Assembly (NCBI RefSeq): GCF_012844455.2
Contig: NZ_JABBCQ020000002.1
Location: 248,001-312,000 of the forward strand
Direction of reading: 5' to 3'
DNA: 64,000 nucleotides
DNA from: Comamonas suwonensis
GTDB taxonomy: Bacteria; Pseudomonadota; Gammaproteobacteria; Burkholderiales; Burkholderiaceae_C
The notes under the pieces are model-generated. The model searched no databases. It was not told the DNA's origin and worked only from the letters and a program-made list of their open reading frames with translations. This document shows positions 9,954-19,530 of the stretch, one piece after another (the stretch's first letter is position 1; each line of letters begins with the position of its first letter). Position numbers and translations under genes: made by a program.

Positions 9954-10379
9954 TTAACGTGTGTACACGTTCATGCCGGGGAAGAAGAAAGCGATTTCCA
10001 CAGCAGCAGTTTCAGCAGCGTCAGAACCGTGCACGGCGTTGGCGTCGATGCTGTCGGCGAAGTCGGCGCGGATGGTGCCCTTCTCAGCCTTCTTAGGATC
10101 GGTAGCGCCCATCAGTTCGCGGTTAGTCAGGATGGCGTTTTCGCCTTCCAGAGCCTGGATCATCACGGGGCCGGAGATCATGAAGTCCACCAGATCCTTG
10201 AAGAAAGGACGGGCAGCGTGCACAGCGTAGAACTGTTCAGCTTCCAGGCGGGACAGGTGAGCCATCTTGGAGGCCACAACCTTCAGGCCAGCGCCTTCGA
10301 AACGAGAGTAGATCTGGCCGATCACGTTCTTGGCAACTGCGTCGGGCTTGATGATGGAGAGAGTGCGTTCGATAGCCAT
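9954..10379 (-). CDS. ndk: Nucleoside diphosphate kinase
   Basis: A 141-residue enzyme that balances NTP pools by phosphotransfer through a histidine. The active site reads NAVHGSD with His117. The N terminus '[15 protein letters not shown]' is canonical, so I place the start at 10379; the frame is open 25 codons further upstream but that stretch is not family-like. Length is exactly that of the tetrameric bacterial form. It precedes rlmN by 131 bases, the common beta/gamma order ndk-rlmN. Confidence 0.98.
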   Translation of the reverse strand: MAIERTLSIIKPDAVAKNVIGQIYSRFEGAGLKVVASKMAHLSRLEAEQFYAVHAARPFFKDLVDFMISGPVMIQALEGENAILTNRELMGATDPKKAEKGTIRADFADSIDANAVHGSDAAETAAVEIAFFFPGMNVYTR

Positions 10380-10499
10380 GATGATTTTCCTAGTCAGGGT
10401 TACTATGGGTTTTTGCCAAAAAAGCAAAACACTTGATTTTAGCGGTGCCGCCATAGACCTTGAAGCCCGGGCACCACTGAAATGCTTTCAGCCGTCGAT

Positions 10500-12041
10500 T
10501 TAACGACCGCCGCGGCGACCGCCACCGCTGGGGCGACGCTTGGCGTTCTGGCGCGCACGCGAGAGACTATCGCTACCGATATAGCTAGCAGCGGTACGCA
10601 TTGGGTCTGGCTGATTGCCTGCAGCTTGCGAGCGACCAGCGCCAGCACCCGAGCGGTTGGCGCCCTTGTTGCCACGCTGACCATCACGGCCATCGCCAAA
10701 AATGCCCGTAGGCGCGGGACGGTTGCCATCCCACTCACCACGGCGCTGACCACCGCCTTCGCGGCGACCCTGAGGCGCGGGGGGATTCGCGCCTTCACCG
10801 CGAGAAATGCTGCGACCGGTCGCGCGAGCGCCGCCTCGGTTGTTGGCGCCACGGGCGCCGGCATTGGTGCGCTCAACCGGTGCGCGCTCCTTCATGCCTG
10901 CAGCCGACATCAGAGCCTTGATATCGGCCTGATCCAGCTCCACCCAAGCGCCGCGCTTCAGGCCGCGGGGCAGCATCATCGCGCCATAGCGAATACGGAT
11001 CAGGCGGCTGACCGCGTGACCCACGGCTTCAAACATGCGGCGCACTTCGCGGTTGCGGCCTTCGGAGATGGTGACGCGGTACCAGCAATTGGCACCTTCG
11101 CCGCCGCCGTCTTCCACCGCGCCGAAGCTGGCTTCGCCGTCTTCCAGCTGCACGCCATCGAGCAGGCGCTGCTTCTCTTCCTTGTCCAACTTGCCCAGCA
11201 CGCGGGCGGCATACTCACGCTCCAAACCGAAGCGGGGGTGCATCAGAGAGTTCGCCAGCTCACCGGAGCTCGTGAACAACAGCAGGCCTTCGGTGTTCAA
11301 GTCCAGACGGCCCACCGACTGCCACTTTCCGTGTTGCAGCTTAGGCAGCTTGCGGAACACGGTGGGACGGTTCTGAGGATCGTCATGCGTCACCACTTCA
11401 CCCACGGGCTTGTGATAGGCAATCACGCGTGCGGGTGGTGGATCGATACGGAAGCGAATGGGCTCGCCATTGACCTTGACAGTATCGCCAAACTGAACGC
11501 GCTGGCCCACGTGGGCTGGCTCGTTGTTGACCGAGATACGGCCTTCCAGAATGAGCTGCTCCATCTCCAGACGCGAGCCCATGCCGGCTTGCGCCAGCAC
11601 CTTGTGCAGCTTGGGCGAGTCGACTTGGGGAGCCAGCACGCGCTTGCTGGGCGCTTCGGTGCCGTTTTCTTCTTCGTCGTCGAAGTCACCCGAGATCACA
11701 TCGGCAAAGTCGATGTTCTGACCCTTAGCGGCTTTTTGCGCCACAGTGCTCACGACGCCTGCGTCATCAGCTATAAGTTCTGCAGCATTCAGCGACTCCT
11801 CATCAGAGGCTTCCAGTGCTTGAGTGGCCTCAAATTCGGCAGCACGTGCTTCAGCACGCTTGCGGGCCAGCTTGGCCTCAGCCGCATTGGTCTTCTTTTT
11901 GCCTTGCTTGCGCGTTGCGCCGGGCTTGGGCGCTTCAGCGACGGGCTTGGGCGCGCGAGGCTTGCGGGCCTTCTTGACCGGCTCGGCTTCAGGTGAAGCG
12001 TCTGCGGGTTCAGGCATCTGGTTCGATGTCTCGTTGTTCAT
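10500..12041 (-). CDS. rluB: 23S rRNA pseudouridine synthase RluB with long low-complexity tails
   Basis: A 513-residue RsuA-family enzyme expected to make pseudouridine at 23S position 2605. An S4 RNA-binding domain lies at about 142-195 ('[21 protein letters not shown]') and the catalytic motif [13 protein letters not shown] carries Asp247. '[16 protein letters not shown]' is also typical. The core is flanked by extensions that E. coli RluB does not have in this form: residues 1-140 are Lys/Ala/Glu-rich, then acidic, and the last 120 residues are Arg/Gly-rich, ending GGGRRGGR. Its start overlaps the scpB stop by four bases (ATGA). RluE/RsuA specificity cannot be excluded, but the scpB pairing supports RluB. 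Confidence 0.93.
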   Translation of the reverse strand: MNNETSNQMPEPADASPEAEPVKKARKPRAPKPVAEAPKPGATRKQGKKKTNAAEAKLARKRAEARAAEFEATQALEASDEESLNAAELIADDAGVVSTVAQKAAKGQNIDFADVISGDFDDEEENGTEAPSKRVLAPQVDSPKLHKVLAQAGMGSRLEMEQLILEGRISVNNEPAHVGQRVQFGDTVKVNGEPIRFRIDPPPARVIAYHKPVGEVVTHDDPQNRPTVFRKLPKLQHGKWQSVGRLDLNTEGLLLFTSSGELANSLMHPRFGLEREYAARVLGKLDKEEKQRLLDGVQLEDGEASFGAVEDGGGEGANCWYRVTISEGRNREVRRMFEAVGHAVSRLIRIRYGAMMLPRGLKRGAWVELDQADIKALMSAAGMKERAPVERTNAGARGANNRGGARATGRSISRGEGANPPAPQGRREGGGQRRGEWDGNRPAPTGIFGDGRDGQRGNKGANRSGAGAGRSQAAGNQPDPMRTAASYIGSDSLSRARQNAKRRPSGGGRRGGR

Positions 12042-13150
12042 TCCGGTTTTCCTTCGGGGATGACTACATCGTCATCCTCCACAATTCGCTCGTTTGCTGG
12101 CTCGGCTTGCAATGCAACATCGACCAGCGCAGTGTTCTTGTCTTCTACGGTCTCGTCTTCTTCGGCGCCGTAGTCATCATCGAGAAATGCCTTCAGCCCC
12201 ACCCATTCAGGTCGGCCAGACTTCTTGACCACCGGCTTTTCCTCAGGCACCGCCGCCTTGGCGGGCCTTGCAGGCTTGACCGGTCTGGCCTGGCGGGATT
12301 TCACCTGCTCGGGCTCTCCCCTCTCAACCACGTCAATGTCGGGCGTTTCAGTCTCAGGCGCTTCAACCTCTATCGTTTCAATAGCAATCTGCGCTTGCTC
12401 CTCATGGGCTTGGGGCTGATTTGACTCAAACTCCTGAACCTCAGACTGCGGCAGCAGTTCAGCCTGCCCGACGTCTTCGACCGCAGGCTCTGGCACCTGC
12501 TTCAATGCATTAGCATCGACAGAGACTTCGACATCCGCTTCCGCAGCCGTCTCAGCACCCGCATCCACACTGGCATCTGGCGCAAGCGCTGGCCCACCCT
12601 CTTCGCCATCCAGCGCCTTGAACAGGCTTTGCTGGGCTTGCGTTTCTTCCAGCATGGGCAGCTGATCCAGCGACTGCAGACCCAGATCATCGAGAAACTG
12701 GCGCGTCGTGGCAAACAGCGCAGGCCGACCTACGGTTTCCCGGTGGCCAATCACTTCAATCCAGCCCCGATCTTCCAGCTGCTTGATAAGCAAACTGTTG
12801 ACCGTGACGCCGCGAATATCCTCAATATCCCCGCGCGTGACGGGCTGACGATAGGCGATGATGGCCAGCGTCTCCAGCGTTGCTCGGGTGTACTTGGGCG
12901 GCTTTTCGGGGTGCAACTTGTCCAGATACACACGCATCTCAGGCCGGCTTTGAAAACGCCAGCCTGAAGCCACCTGCACCAGTTCTACGCCTTTGAGGGC
13001 CCAGTCCTTTTGCAAGTCCAGCAGCAAATCCTTAACCGTGTCCGAGCCCAGCACATCATCAAAAAGTGAGCGCATATCCCGCAGCGTTACGGGCTGCGAG
13101 GCACAAATCAATGCTGTTTCAAGAACCCGCTTGGCATCTACCGTATTCAT
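12038..13150 (-). CDS. scpB: Segregation and condensation protein B with acidic C-terminal extension
   Basis: A 370-residue protein whose first about 165 residues match ScpB, the winged-helix kleisin partner of the SMC-ScpAB condensin. '[25 protein letters not shown]' and '[18 protein letters not shown]' are family hallmarks. Residues 166-370 are an acidic, Glu/Ala/Val-rich tail of low complexity with a basic Pro/Lys patch ('[18 protein letters not shown]'). Typical ScpB is about 180-220 residues, so the tail almost doubles it. scpA is not adjacent in this window. It is coupled to rluB by a four-base overlap. Confidence 0.92.
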   Translation of the reverse strand: MNTVDAKRVLETALICASQPVTLRDMRSLFDDVLGSDTVKDLLLDLQKDWALKGVELVQVASGWRFQSRPEMRVYLDKLHPEKPPKYTRATLETLAIIAYRQPVTRGDIEDIRGVTVNSLLIKQLEDRGWIEVIGHRETVGRPALFATTRQFLDDLGLQSLDQLPMLEETQAQQSLFKALDGEEGGPALAPDASVDAGAETAAEADVEVSVDANALKQVPEPAVEDVGQAELLPQSEVQEFESNQPQAHEEQAQIAIETIEVEAPETETPDIDVVERGEPEQVKSRQARPVKPARPAKAAVPEEKPVVKKSGRPEWVGLKAFLDDDYGAEEDETVEDKNTALVDVALQAEPANERIVEDDDVVIPEGKPE

Positions 13151-13247
13151 GGGCGCAGCGTTTCGGGAGCGGCTGCCGCACCATGACTGGTGGGTCGCCT
13201 GTTTCTAAGAGAGTGGAAGCGCCCCATCAGTGCCATGCGAGTGATGG

Positions 13248-14306
13248 TCAGAGGCTTTCAGGGCTATTGTAACGCAGCCCCCATAAATCCAGTGCTGCAG
13301 CCATGTCTTGTGGCAGCGGGGCATACAGCACCAGTGGCTTCTTACTCACCGGGTGCTCAAACGCCAGCCTGAAAGCATGCAGTGCTTGCCTCTCCAGCCC
13401 GCCCTCTTGCTGGCCGCCATAGAGCGTGTCGGCAATCAGCGAGTGACCCAGCGATGCCATATGCACCCGGATCTGGTGCGTGCGGCCGGTGTGCAGCGTG
13501 CAGCGCACCAGACTGTGTGTAGCGTCACCATCGAGCAGATCAAAATCAGTGCGAGCCTGCTTTCCGGGGTGCAAATTCAAATCGACCACCGCCATGCGCA
13601 GACGATTGCGCGGGTCGCGACCAATGGGCGCACTGACCTCGCGGTGCTTGCGACTGCCCCAGTCTTTGTGCGCAATGGCCAGATACTGGCGGCTCACGTC
13701 ACGCGCAGCAATCATTTTGATAAGCGCATCCATGGTGCTGCGGTTGCGCGCCACTACCATCAGGCCGCTGGTGTCTTTATCCAGCCGGTGAACAATGCCT
13801 GCACGCGGCACCTGACGCGCTTTTTCATCGCGTGCCAGCAGGCCGTTGAGCAGCGTTCCCGTCCAGTTGCCTGGCGCAGGGTGCACGACCAGACCTGCAG
13901 GCTTGTTGATGATCAGCAGATCGTCGTCTTCATAGACCACCTGCAAATCCATCTCTTCCGGCTGGAAGGCCATGCTCTGCTGGGTGGGGCGCATTTCCAC
14001 GCGCAACAGGTCACCTACGCTGACTTTGGCCGAGGGCTTGCTCAAAACCTTGCCGTTGAGCGTGACGGCACCATCCGCCAGCAACTGCTGCAGATAGCTG
14101 CGCGAGAACTCCGACACACCCAGCGCCAGCACCTTGTCGGCGCGCTGACCATGGTGCTCAGTGGTGGCGGTCAGCTCGCGCTGTTCGACTTCTGCGCCGG
14201 ACATCAGGTCTTCAGCCGCCTCATCCCAGCTTTGCTCGGGGGAGTCAGAAGACACAAGCCCCTGCGGGGCAGGGGCTTGTGAGGTTTTTTTACCTTGCGA
14301 TGCCAT
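13248..14306 (-). CDS. rluD: 23S rRNA pseudouridine synthase RluD
   Basis: A 352-residue enzyme that modifies helix 69 of 23S rRNA (positions 1911/1915/1917 in E. coli). The S4 domain spans about 54-105, and the catalytic signature HRLDKDTSGLM carries Asp176. 'INKPAGLVVHPAPGN' and 'GRTHQIRVHMASLGH' are typical of the RluD/RluC branch. Compared with E. coli (326 residues) there is a 50-residue polar N-terminal extension. It begins two bases after the nlpD stop. In E. coli-type order the gene after nlpD is rpoS, so this arrangement is worth noting. Confidence 0.94.
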   Translation of the reverse strand: MASQGKKTSQAPAPQGLVSSDSPEQSWDEAAEDLMSGAEVEQRELTATTEHHGQRADKVLALGVSEFSRSYLQQLLADGAVTLNGKVLSKPSAKVSVGDLLRVEMRPTQQSMAFQPEEMDLQVVYEDDDLLIINKPAGLVVHPAPGNWTGTLLNGLLARDEKARQVPRAGIVHRLDKDTSGLMVVARNRSTMDALIKMIAARDVSRQYLAIAHKDWGSRKHREVSAPIGRDPRNRLRMAVVDLNLHPGKQARTDFDLLDGDATHSLVRCTLHTGRTHQIRVHMASLGHSLIADTLYGGQQEGGLERQALHAFRLAFEHPVSKKPLVLYAPLPQDMAAALDLWGLRYNSPESL

Positions 14307-14308
14307 GC

Positions 14309-15145
14309 TTAACGAGAGGGCAGGTAACGCGAAGGGTCGACAGGCTTGCCCTGGCGACGCACTTCAAAGTGCAGCTTGACGCGGTCCGCATCGGTGCTGC
14401 CCATTTCGGCAATCTTCTGACCCTTCTTCACGGACTGATCTTCCTTGACCATCAAAGACTGGTTGTGGGCGTAGGCGGTCAGATAGGTGTTGTTGTGCTT
14501 CAGGATGATAAGGTTACCGTAGCCACGCAGGCCAGCGCCCGCATACACCACGCGACCATCCGCAGCAGCTACGACCGAGTCACCGGCCTTGCCGCTGATG
14601 TCATAACCCTTGTTGCGCTGCTCATCAAAACCGGCAATCAGCGAACCACTGGCTGGCCAGATGAAGTCCACATCATCCGCGCCCTTGGCTGCGGGAGCCG
14701 GACTGCTCGAAGGCGCGGGGGTAGGAGCAGGCGTCGGGGTAGCAGCACTGCCACCACCCACCACCACAGGCGCCACACCGCGACCACCACTTGTCGAAGG
14801 TGCAGAAGCCACATCACGACCTGGCGGCACCACGCGCACCACCTGACCGACTTCGATCACATTGGGGTTGTCCAGATTGCTCCAGCGAGCGATGTCTTTC
14901 CAGCTCTGGCCATGCTCCAGACCGACCTTGATCAGCGTGTCACCGGGCTTGATGGTGTAGTAACCAGGCTTGCCTGCGTTTTCTGCGCCGGGCAGAGACT
15001 TGACATCCACACCGGAAGAGGTGGAAGACGACGGCTGTCCGCGATCTTCCACAGGAGCCCTGTTTGCCTGGGTGGAGCAACCAGCCAGGATGACACCTGC
15101 CAGCACTGCCGTTCCCAATGCACCAAGACTTCGCGATACCAACAT
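14309..15145 (-). CDS. nlpD: Amidase activator lipoprotein NlpD (LysM + LytM)
   Basis: A 278-residue outer-membrane lipoprotein: lipobox ILAGC with Cys23, a LysM domain at about 61-107 ('YYTIKPGDTLIKVG'), a Pro/Ala/Ser-rich linker and a C-terminal LytM (M23) domain ('ADGRVVYAGAGLRGYGNLIILKHN'). The first zinc position reads NKGYDIS, with Asn in place of the ligand His, as in E. coli NlpD, so it should be a catalytically dead activator of a cell-separation amidase (AmiC type) and not a peptidase itself. The surE-pcm-nlpD order supports the name. Confidence 0.95.
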   Translation of the reverse strand: MLVSRSLGALGTAVLAGVILAGCSTQANRAPVEDRGQPSSSTSSGVDVKSLPGAENAGKPGYYTIKPGDTLIKVGLEHGQSWKDIARWSNLDNPNVIEVGQVVRVVPPGRDVASAPSTSGGRGVAPVVVGGGSAATPTPAPTPAPSSSPAPAAKGADDVDFIWPASGSLIAGFDEQRNKGYDISGKAGDSVVAAADGRVVYAGAGLRGYGNLIILKHNNTYLTAYAHNQSLMVKEDQSVKKGQKIAEMGSTDADRVKLHFEVRRQGKPVDPSRYLPSR

Positions 15146-15158
15146 AAGCTATTCCCTT

Positions 15159-15944
15159 CTAGGCGATCCCTGATTTTAGAGGGACAAAGTTAACTGCTTC
15201 TAAAACTGTTTGCGTAAAACCGTGTGAACTCTTGTCAATCACCAGCAGTGCCTGCTTACCAGAGGCAATTACGACTGGCGCCACAAGACGCCCACCGATG
15301 GCCAGCTGATCGCACCAAGCCTGTGGCACGGTGTCTCCGCCTGCAGCAGAGATGATGCCCGCATAAGGCGCGCCACTGGCGAATCCCACCATGCCGTCAC
15401 CCAGAATCAGATGGACATTGGACAGGCGCATGGGCCGCAGATTGCTGCGTGCTTTTTCATGCAGGCCACGCAAACGCTCAATCGAATACACCTCTTTGGT
15501 CACCATGGCCAGCACAGCGGCCTGGTAACCACAGCCCGTGCCAATCTCCAGCACACGACCCTGGCCGCTTCTGGCGGCGTCAGAGTCGAGCAACAACTCC
15601 ATCATGCGTGCCACCACGCTGGGCTTGGAGATGGTCTGACCCAGACCAATCGGCAAGCTGGTGTCTTCATAAGCCTGGTTAACCAAGGCGCTATCGACGA
15701 AGCGATGGCGCTCCACCGTCGCCATCGCCTGCAGCACTGCGGGGTTGCTGACGCCTGCCGCGCCAATGCGCTGGGCCATGCGCGCGCGCACTGTCGATGA
15801 ATCAAGCCCTACCCCCACAGGCGAAGCCGCCACACCTAAGGGATTGATGGGCCGTGGAGCCACTGGCGAGCGCGCTGCGCTGACGCCGGTTTGCACGGAG
15901 CGGGCGATCCAGCCAGGCACCTGGGGCGAGCGGCGCTCGCTCAC
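15159..15944 (-). CDS. pcm: Protein-L-isoaspartate O-methyltransferase
   Basis: A 261-residue SAM-dependent repair enzyme that methylates isoaspartyl residues in damaged proteins. The SAM site reads VLEIGTGCGYQAAVL, and 'IGLGQTISKPSVVARM' and 'VERHRFVD' are family motifs. Bacterial Pcm is usually about 210 residues; here the first 50 are an extra Ala/Pro/Val-rich segment without family similarity. The start overlaps the surE stop by four bases (ATGA), so the two are translationally coupled. Confidence 0.95.
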   Translation of the reverse strand: MSERRSPQVPGWIARSVQTGVSAARSPVAPRPINPLGVAASPVGVGLDSSTVRARMAQRIGAAGVSNPAVLQAMATVERHRFVDSALVNQAYEDTSLPIGLGQTISKPSVVARMMELLLDSDAARSGQGRVLEIGTGCGYQAAVLAMVTKEVYSIERLRGLHEKARSNLRPMRLSNVHLILGDGMVGFASGAPYAGIISAAGGDTVPQAWCDQLAIGGRLVAPVVIASGKQALLVIDKSSHGFTQTVLEAVNFVPLKSGIA

Positions 15945-16708
15945 GATGCCACACCCGCTAGTTTGCTGGCGGTCTGAGCCCAGTAACCCAGACTGTCGTA
16001 ATCGGTCAGATCCACCTTGAGCGGCGTCATGGCCACATGACCATGGGCCGTCGCGTGGAAGTCCGTGCCTTCGGAATCATCCTTGCCCGCGCCTGCGCTT
16101 CCGATCCAGTACATGGTCTCGCCACGCGGACTTAGCTGCTGAATAGCCTGCTCAGCCGAGTGGCGGCGCCCCAGACGGCACAGCTTGATGCTCTTGAGTG
16201 CCTCCAGCGGCATATTGGGAATATTCACGTTAAGCAACCAGGGAGCAGTGCCAATCAGTTGCTGCGACTGCATGTCCTGCACCATCTGGCGGGCTGTTGC
16301 GGCTGCGGCTTCAATTTCGGCCCAGCCCTTGTCCACCTGCGAGAAGGCAATGGAAGGAATGCCAAACAAAAAGCCTTCCATGGCCGCACCCACGGTACCA
16401 GAGTAAATCGTGTCGTCGCCCATGTTGGCGCCGTTGTTGATACCGGAGACCACCAGATCGGGCCGGTAGCCCAGCAATCCTGTCAGCGCGATATGCACGC
16501 AGTCAGCCGGTGTGCCGTTCACGTAGCGAAAACCGTTATAGGCCTTGTGCACATACAGCGGCGCGTTCAGCGTCAGGGCGTTGGACTTGGCGCTGTTGTT
16601 GTGCTCCGGGGCCACCACTTCAACGTCTGCCACGGTGCGCAGGGCGTCGTGCAAAGACACGATACCGGGGGCCTGAAAGCCGTCGTCATTGCAAATAAGA
16701 ATCTTCAT
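15941..16708 (-). CDS. surE: 5'/3'-nucleotidase SurE
   Basis: A 255-residue survival protein that removes phosphate from nucleoside monophosphates using a divalent metal. It starts 'MKILICNDDGFQAPG', with the metal-binding Asp pair at residues 8 and 9, and has 'VVAPEHNNSAKSNALTLN' and 'GTPADCVHIAL'. I use ATG 16708, the family start; the open frame upstream to 16789 lacks similarity. It is the first gene of the surE-pcm-nlpD-rluD run and is divergent from the quinone oxidoreductase gene, so promoters for both should lie in 16709-16819. Confidence 0.97.
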   Translation of the reverse strand: MKILICNDDGFQAPGIVSLHDALRTVADVEVVAPEHNNSAKSNALTLNAPLYVHKAYNGFRYVNGTPADCVHIALTGLLGYRPDLVVSGINNGANMGDDTIYSGTVGAAMEGFLFGIPSIAFSQVDKGWAEIEAAAATARQMVQDMQSQQLIGTAPWLLNVNIPNMPLEALKSIKLCRLGRRHSAEQAIQQLSPRGETMYWIGSAGAGKDDSEGTDFHATAHGHVAMTPLKVDLTDYDSLGYWAQTASKLAGVAS

Positions 16709-16819
16709 GGATGAGCGGATTGTAGGCGGCTCCAAGGTCACGGCAGAGACACGCAGCATTCGCACCACACTTCTATCATCAGCGGGCATTCTTCACCCAT
16801 AAAGATCAGGAGACACCCT

Positions 16820-17797
16820 ATGCACGCTTGGCTTTGCACCACCCCCACCGGCGTTGAGACTCTGCAGTGGACCGAGCTACCCACACCCCAGCCCGGCCCC
16901 GGTCAGGTGCTGCTGGAGGTCAAGGCCGCCAGCCTGAACTTTCCCGACCTGCTGATCGTGCAGAACAAATACCAGATCAAGCCGCCGCTGCCCTTTGTGC
17001 CCGGCTCTGAGTACGCTGGCGTGGTGCAGGCCGTGGGCGAAGGCGTCAAGCACCTCAAGGTGGGCCAGCATGTGGCCTGCCTGTCTGGAACCGGCGGATT
17101 TGCGACGCATACACTAGCGCCTGCTGCACTATGCATGCCGCTTCCAGACAATTTTCCCTTTGTAGATGCCGCTGCGTTCATCATGACCTACGCCACCAGC
17201 CACCACGCGCTAATCGACCGGGGTCAGCTCAAGGCGGGAGAAACCGTACTGGTGCTGGGTGCAGCAGGCGGCGTAGGCACGGCAGCCATACAAATTGCCA
17301 AAGCCGCAGGTGCACGCGTGATTGCCGCAGCATCGACCGATGAAAAATGCGCCCTGTGCAAGGCCCAAGGCGCGGACATCACGATCAACTACAGCCAGGG
17401 CGATCTTCGCGAAGCCATCAAAGCTGCCACCGATGGCAAAGGCCCGGATGTCATCTATGACCCCGTGGGCGGCGACTTTGCCGAGCCCGCCTTCCGCTCC
17501 ATCGCCTGGCGCGGGCGTTACCTCATCATCGGTTTTGCATCTGGCCCCATTCCGTCACTGCCGTTGAATCTGGCCTTGCTCAAGGGCGCATCGCTGGTTG
17601 GTGTGTTCTGGGGCGATTTTGCCAAGCGCGAGCCACAGAACAACGCCGCCATGATGCAGGAGCTAGCCCAGTGGTACGCACAGGGCAAGATCAAGCCCGT
17701 CATTGACCGCACCATGCCCATGAGCGAGTTGTTTGCCGCCTACGAACGCATGGGTTCGCGCCAAGTCCAGGGCAAGCTGGTGATGGTCAACGCGTAA
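16820..17797 (+). CDS. NADPH:quinone oxidoreductase family protein (zinc-less MDR)
   Basis: A 325-residue medium-chain dehydrogenase/reductase. The N-terminal GroES-like domain includes 'PGSEYAGVVQAVGEGVKHLKVGQHV', and the Rossmann fold has 'VLVLGAAGGVGTAAIQIAKAAGARVIAA'. No structural zinc cysteines are seen, placing it with the Qor/crotonyl-reductase-like group that reduces quinones or enoyl substrates with NADPH. The true substrate cannot be read from sequence. A purine-rich site (ATCAGGAGACACCCT) precedes the ATG. The phoD-like gene follows after 81 bases. Confidence 0.85.
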   Translation: MHAWLCTTPTGVETLQWTELPTPQPGPGQVLLEVKAASLNFPDLLIVQNKYQIKPPLPFVPGSEYAGVVQAVGEGVKHLKVGQHVACLSGTGGFATHTLAPAALCMPLPDNFPFVDAAAFIMTYATSHHALIDRGQLKAGETVLVLGAAGGVGTAAIQIAKAAGARVIAAASTDEKCALCKAQGADITINYSQGDLREAIKAATDGKGPDVIYDPVGGDFAEPAFRSIAWRGRYLIIGFASGPIPSLPLNLALLKGASLVGVFWGDFAKREPQNNAAMMQELAQWYAQGKIKPVIDRTMPMSELFAAYERMGSRQVQGKLVMVNA

Positions 17798-17878
17798 ATA
17801 AAGGACGCCATGGCGGTGTTCATAAAAACAAGATAAGCGGCGCGCATACTGCCAGCAGACCGTATTCATCACACTGCC

Positions 17879-19486
17879 ATGTCCGCTCTGAAAAACAGCC
17901 CCACGCTGCAACGCCGTCGCTTTCTCATTGCCTCTGGCTTTGCCACGGCGGTGGGCAGCCTGCCGCTCTGGGCCCGTGCCAGCAATGCGCTGGGCTACAA
18001 CCCGTTCACGATAGGCGTGGCCAGCGGGGATGCCCAGAGCAACAACATCCTCATCTGGACCCGGCTGACCACCCCGCCCGAGTCACTGGGCACGACAGAC
18101 GCCCCGCAGTTGCCCCCGCTCAAGGTGCACTGGGAGGTGGCGCATGACGAACAGTTTCGCCAGATCATCGCCAACGGCAACACCAAGGCCACTGCCGAAT
18201 GGGGCCACAGCGTGCGCGTGCAGGTCGATGGGCTGGCGCCAGACCACTGGTACTTCTACCGCTTCATGTGTGGCGATGCCACCAGCATCACAGGCCGCTG
18301 CTGCACAGCGCCGCTGGCCAATGCCGATGTACGCCAGTTACGCCTTGCCGTGGCATCGTGCCAGCGCTGGGAACACGGTTTTTACACCGCATGGCGGCAA
18401 GTCGCGCAGGATGCACCCGACATGGTTCTGTTTCTGGGTGACTACATCTATGAATATGCCCAACCCGAAAAAGCAGAAGGCCTGGCTCGCCCCCAGCCTT
18501 TGCGCACAGCCCACACACTGCAGGATTACCGCGACCGCTATGCCCTGCACAAAAGCGATGCACACCTGCAAGCCGCACATGCCGTGTGCAACTGGTCCGT
18601 TATCTGGGACGACCATGAAGTAGAAAATGACTATGTAGCCCAATATGGACGAGGGGAGCCCGCTCACTTTTTAGAAAGGCGCATGGCAGCATGGCAGGCT
18701 TTTTATGAAAACATGCCGCTGCGCCCAGCCGCCATGCTGCGCAACCAGCAACGGCTGGCGCTGTACCGCACGCTGAACTGGGGGCGACTGGCACGGCTGC
18801 ACATGCTGGATGGGCGCCAGTACCGCGATCTGCAAGCCTGCCGCACACCGGGCCAAGCCAGCACCGGCACGGTCGACATCGAAACCTGCACCGCATTGCA
18901 AGACCCGACGCGCAGCTTTCTGGGCTGGGAACAAGAGCGCTGGCTCGGTCAGCAGCTGAAAACCGATGCACAGAGCGCAGCCACCGCACCGCGCTGGACA
19001 TCGCTGGTGCAGACCACGCTGTTCTCACCGCGCAGCTTCAAGAACGGCAAACAAGCCACCGACAGCTGGGACGGCTACCCTGCCGCCCGCCAGCGGCTGG
19101 TGAGTCAGATCCGCCAAACCCGCCCGCGCAACACCGTGGTGCTGGGCGGCGACATTCACCAGAACTATGTCTGCGCCATTGCCCAGCAAAGTGCGCAAGC
19201 GCCGGGGCGCGACAACCCCATCGTTGCCAGCGAGTTCTGCGGCACCTCCATCAGCTCGCGCAGCGGCACCACGCAGGCCAAGGTCGATGCCATCGTTGCC
19301 CACAACCCGCAGGTGCTTTATGCCCGCAGCGACGAGCGCGGCTACAGCCTGCTCCATATCACGCCGCAAGCCATGAGTTGCGAGCTGCGCGCCGTCACCA
19401 ACCCCTTGCAGGCCGACAGCAGCATCTACACCTTGGCCCGGTTTGTCGTGCAAGACGGCAGGCCCGGCCCCGAAAAAATCGCCTGA
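17879..19486 (+). CDS. PhoD-family alkaline phosphatase (Tat-exported)
   Basis: A 535-residue phosphodiesterase/phosphatase of the PhoD metallophosphatase family. The N terminus 'QRRRFLIASGFATAVGSLPLWARA' is a twin-arginine signal, fitting export of a folded metal enzyme to the periplasm. After it come 'FTIGVASGDAQSNNILIWTRL' (PhoD N domain), metal-site motifs 'FLGDYIYEYA', 'WDDHEVENDY' and 'VVLGGDIHQNYV'. Length is as expected. The next gene, a phospholipase-like lipoprotein, starts 44 bases after its stop; both could act on phosphodiesters or phospholipids in the envelope, but that link is inference. Confidence 0.92.
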   Translation: MSALKNSPTLQRRRFLIASGFATAVGSLPLWARASNALGYNPFTIGVASGDAQSNNILIWTRLTTPPESLGTTDAPQLPPLKVHWEVAHDEQFRQIIANGNTKATAEWGHSVRVQVDGLAPDHWYFYRFMCGDATSITGRCCTAPLANADVRQLRLAVASCQRWEHGFYTAWRQVAQDAPDMVLFLGDYIYEYAQPEKAEGLARPQPLRTAHTLQDYRDRYALHKSDAHLQAAHAVCNWSVIWDDHEVENDYVAQYGRGEPAHFLERRMAAWQAFYENMPLRPAAMLRNQQRLALYRTLNWGRLARLHMLDGRQYRDLQACRTPGQASTGTVDIETCTALQDPTRSFLGWEQERWLGQQLKTDAQSAATAPRWTSLVQTTLFSPRSFKNGKQATDSWDGYPAARQRLVSQIRQTRPRNTVVLGGDIHQNYVCAIAQQSAQAPGRDNPIVASEFCGTSISSRSGTTQAKVDAIVAHNPQVLYARSDERGYSLLHITPQAMSCELRAVTNPLQADSSIYTLARFVVQDGRPGPEKIA

Positions 19487-19530
19487 GAGTTTCCTCAAAG
19501 TCATCGGAAGGCCTGCGGCATACTGGCGCG

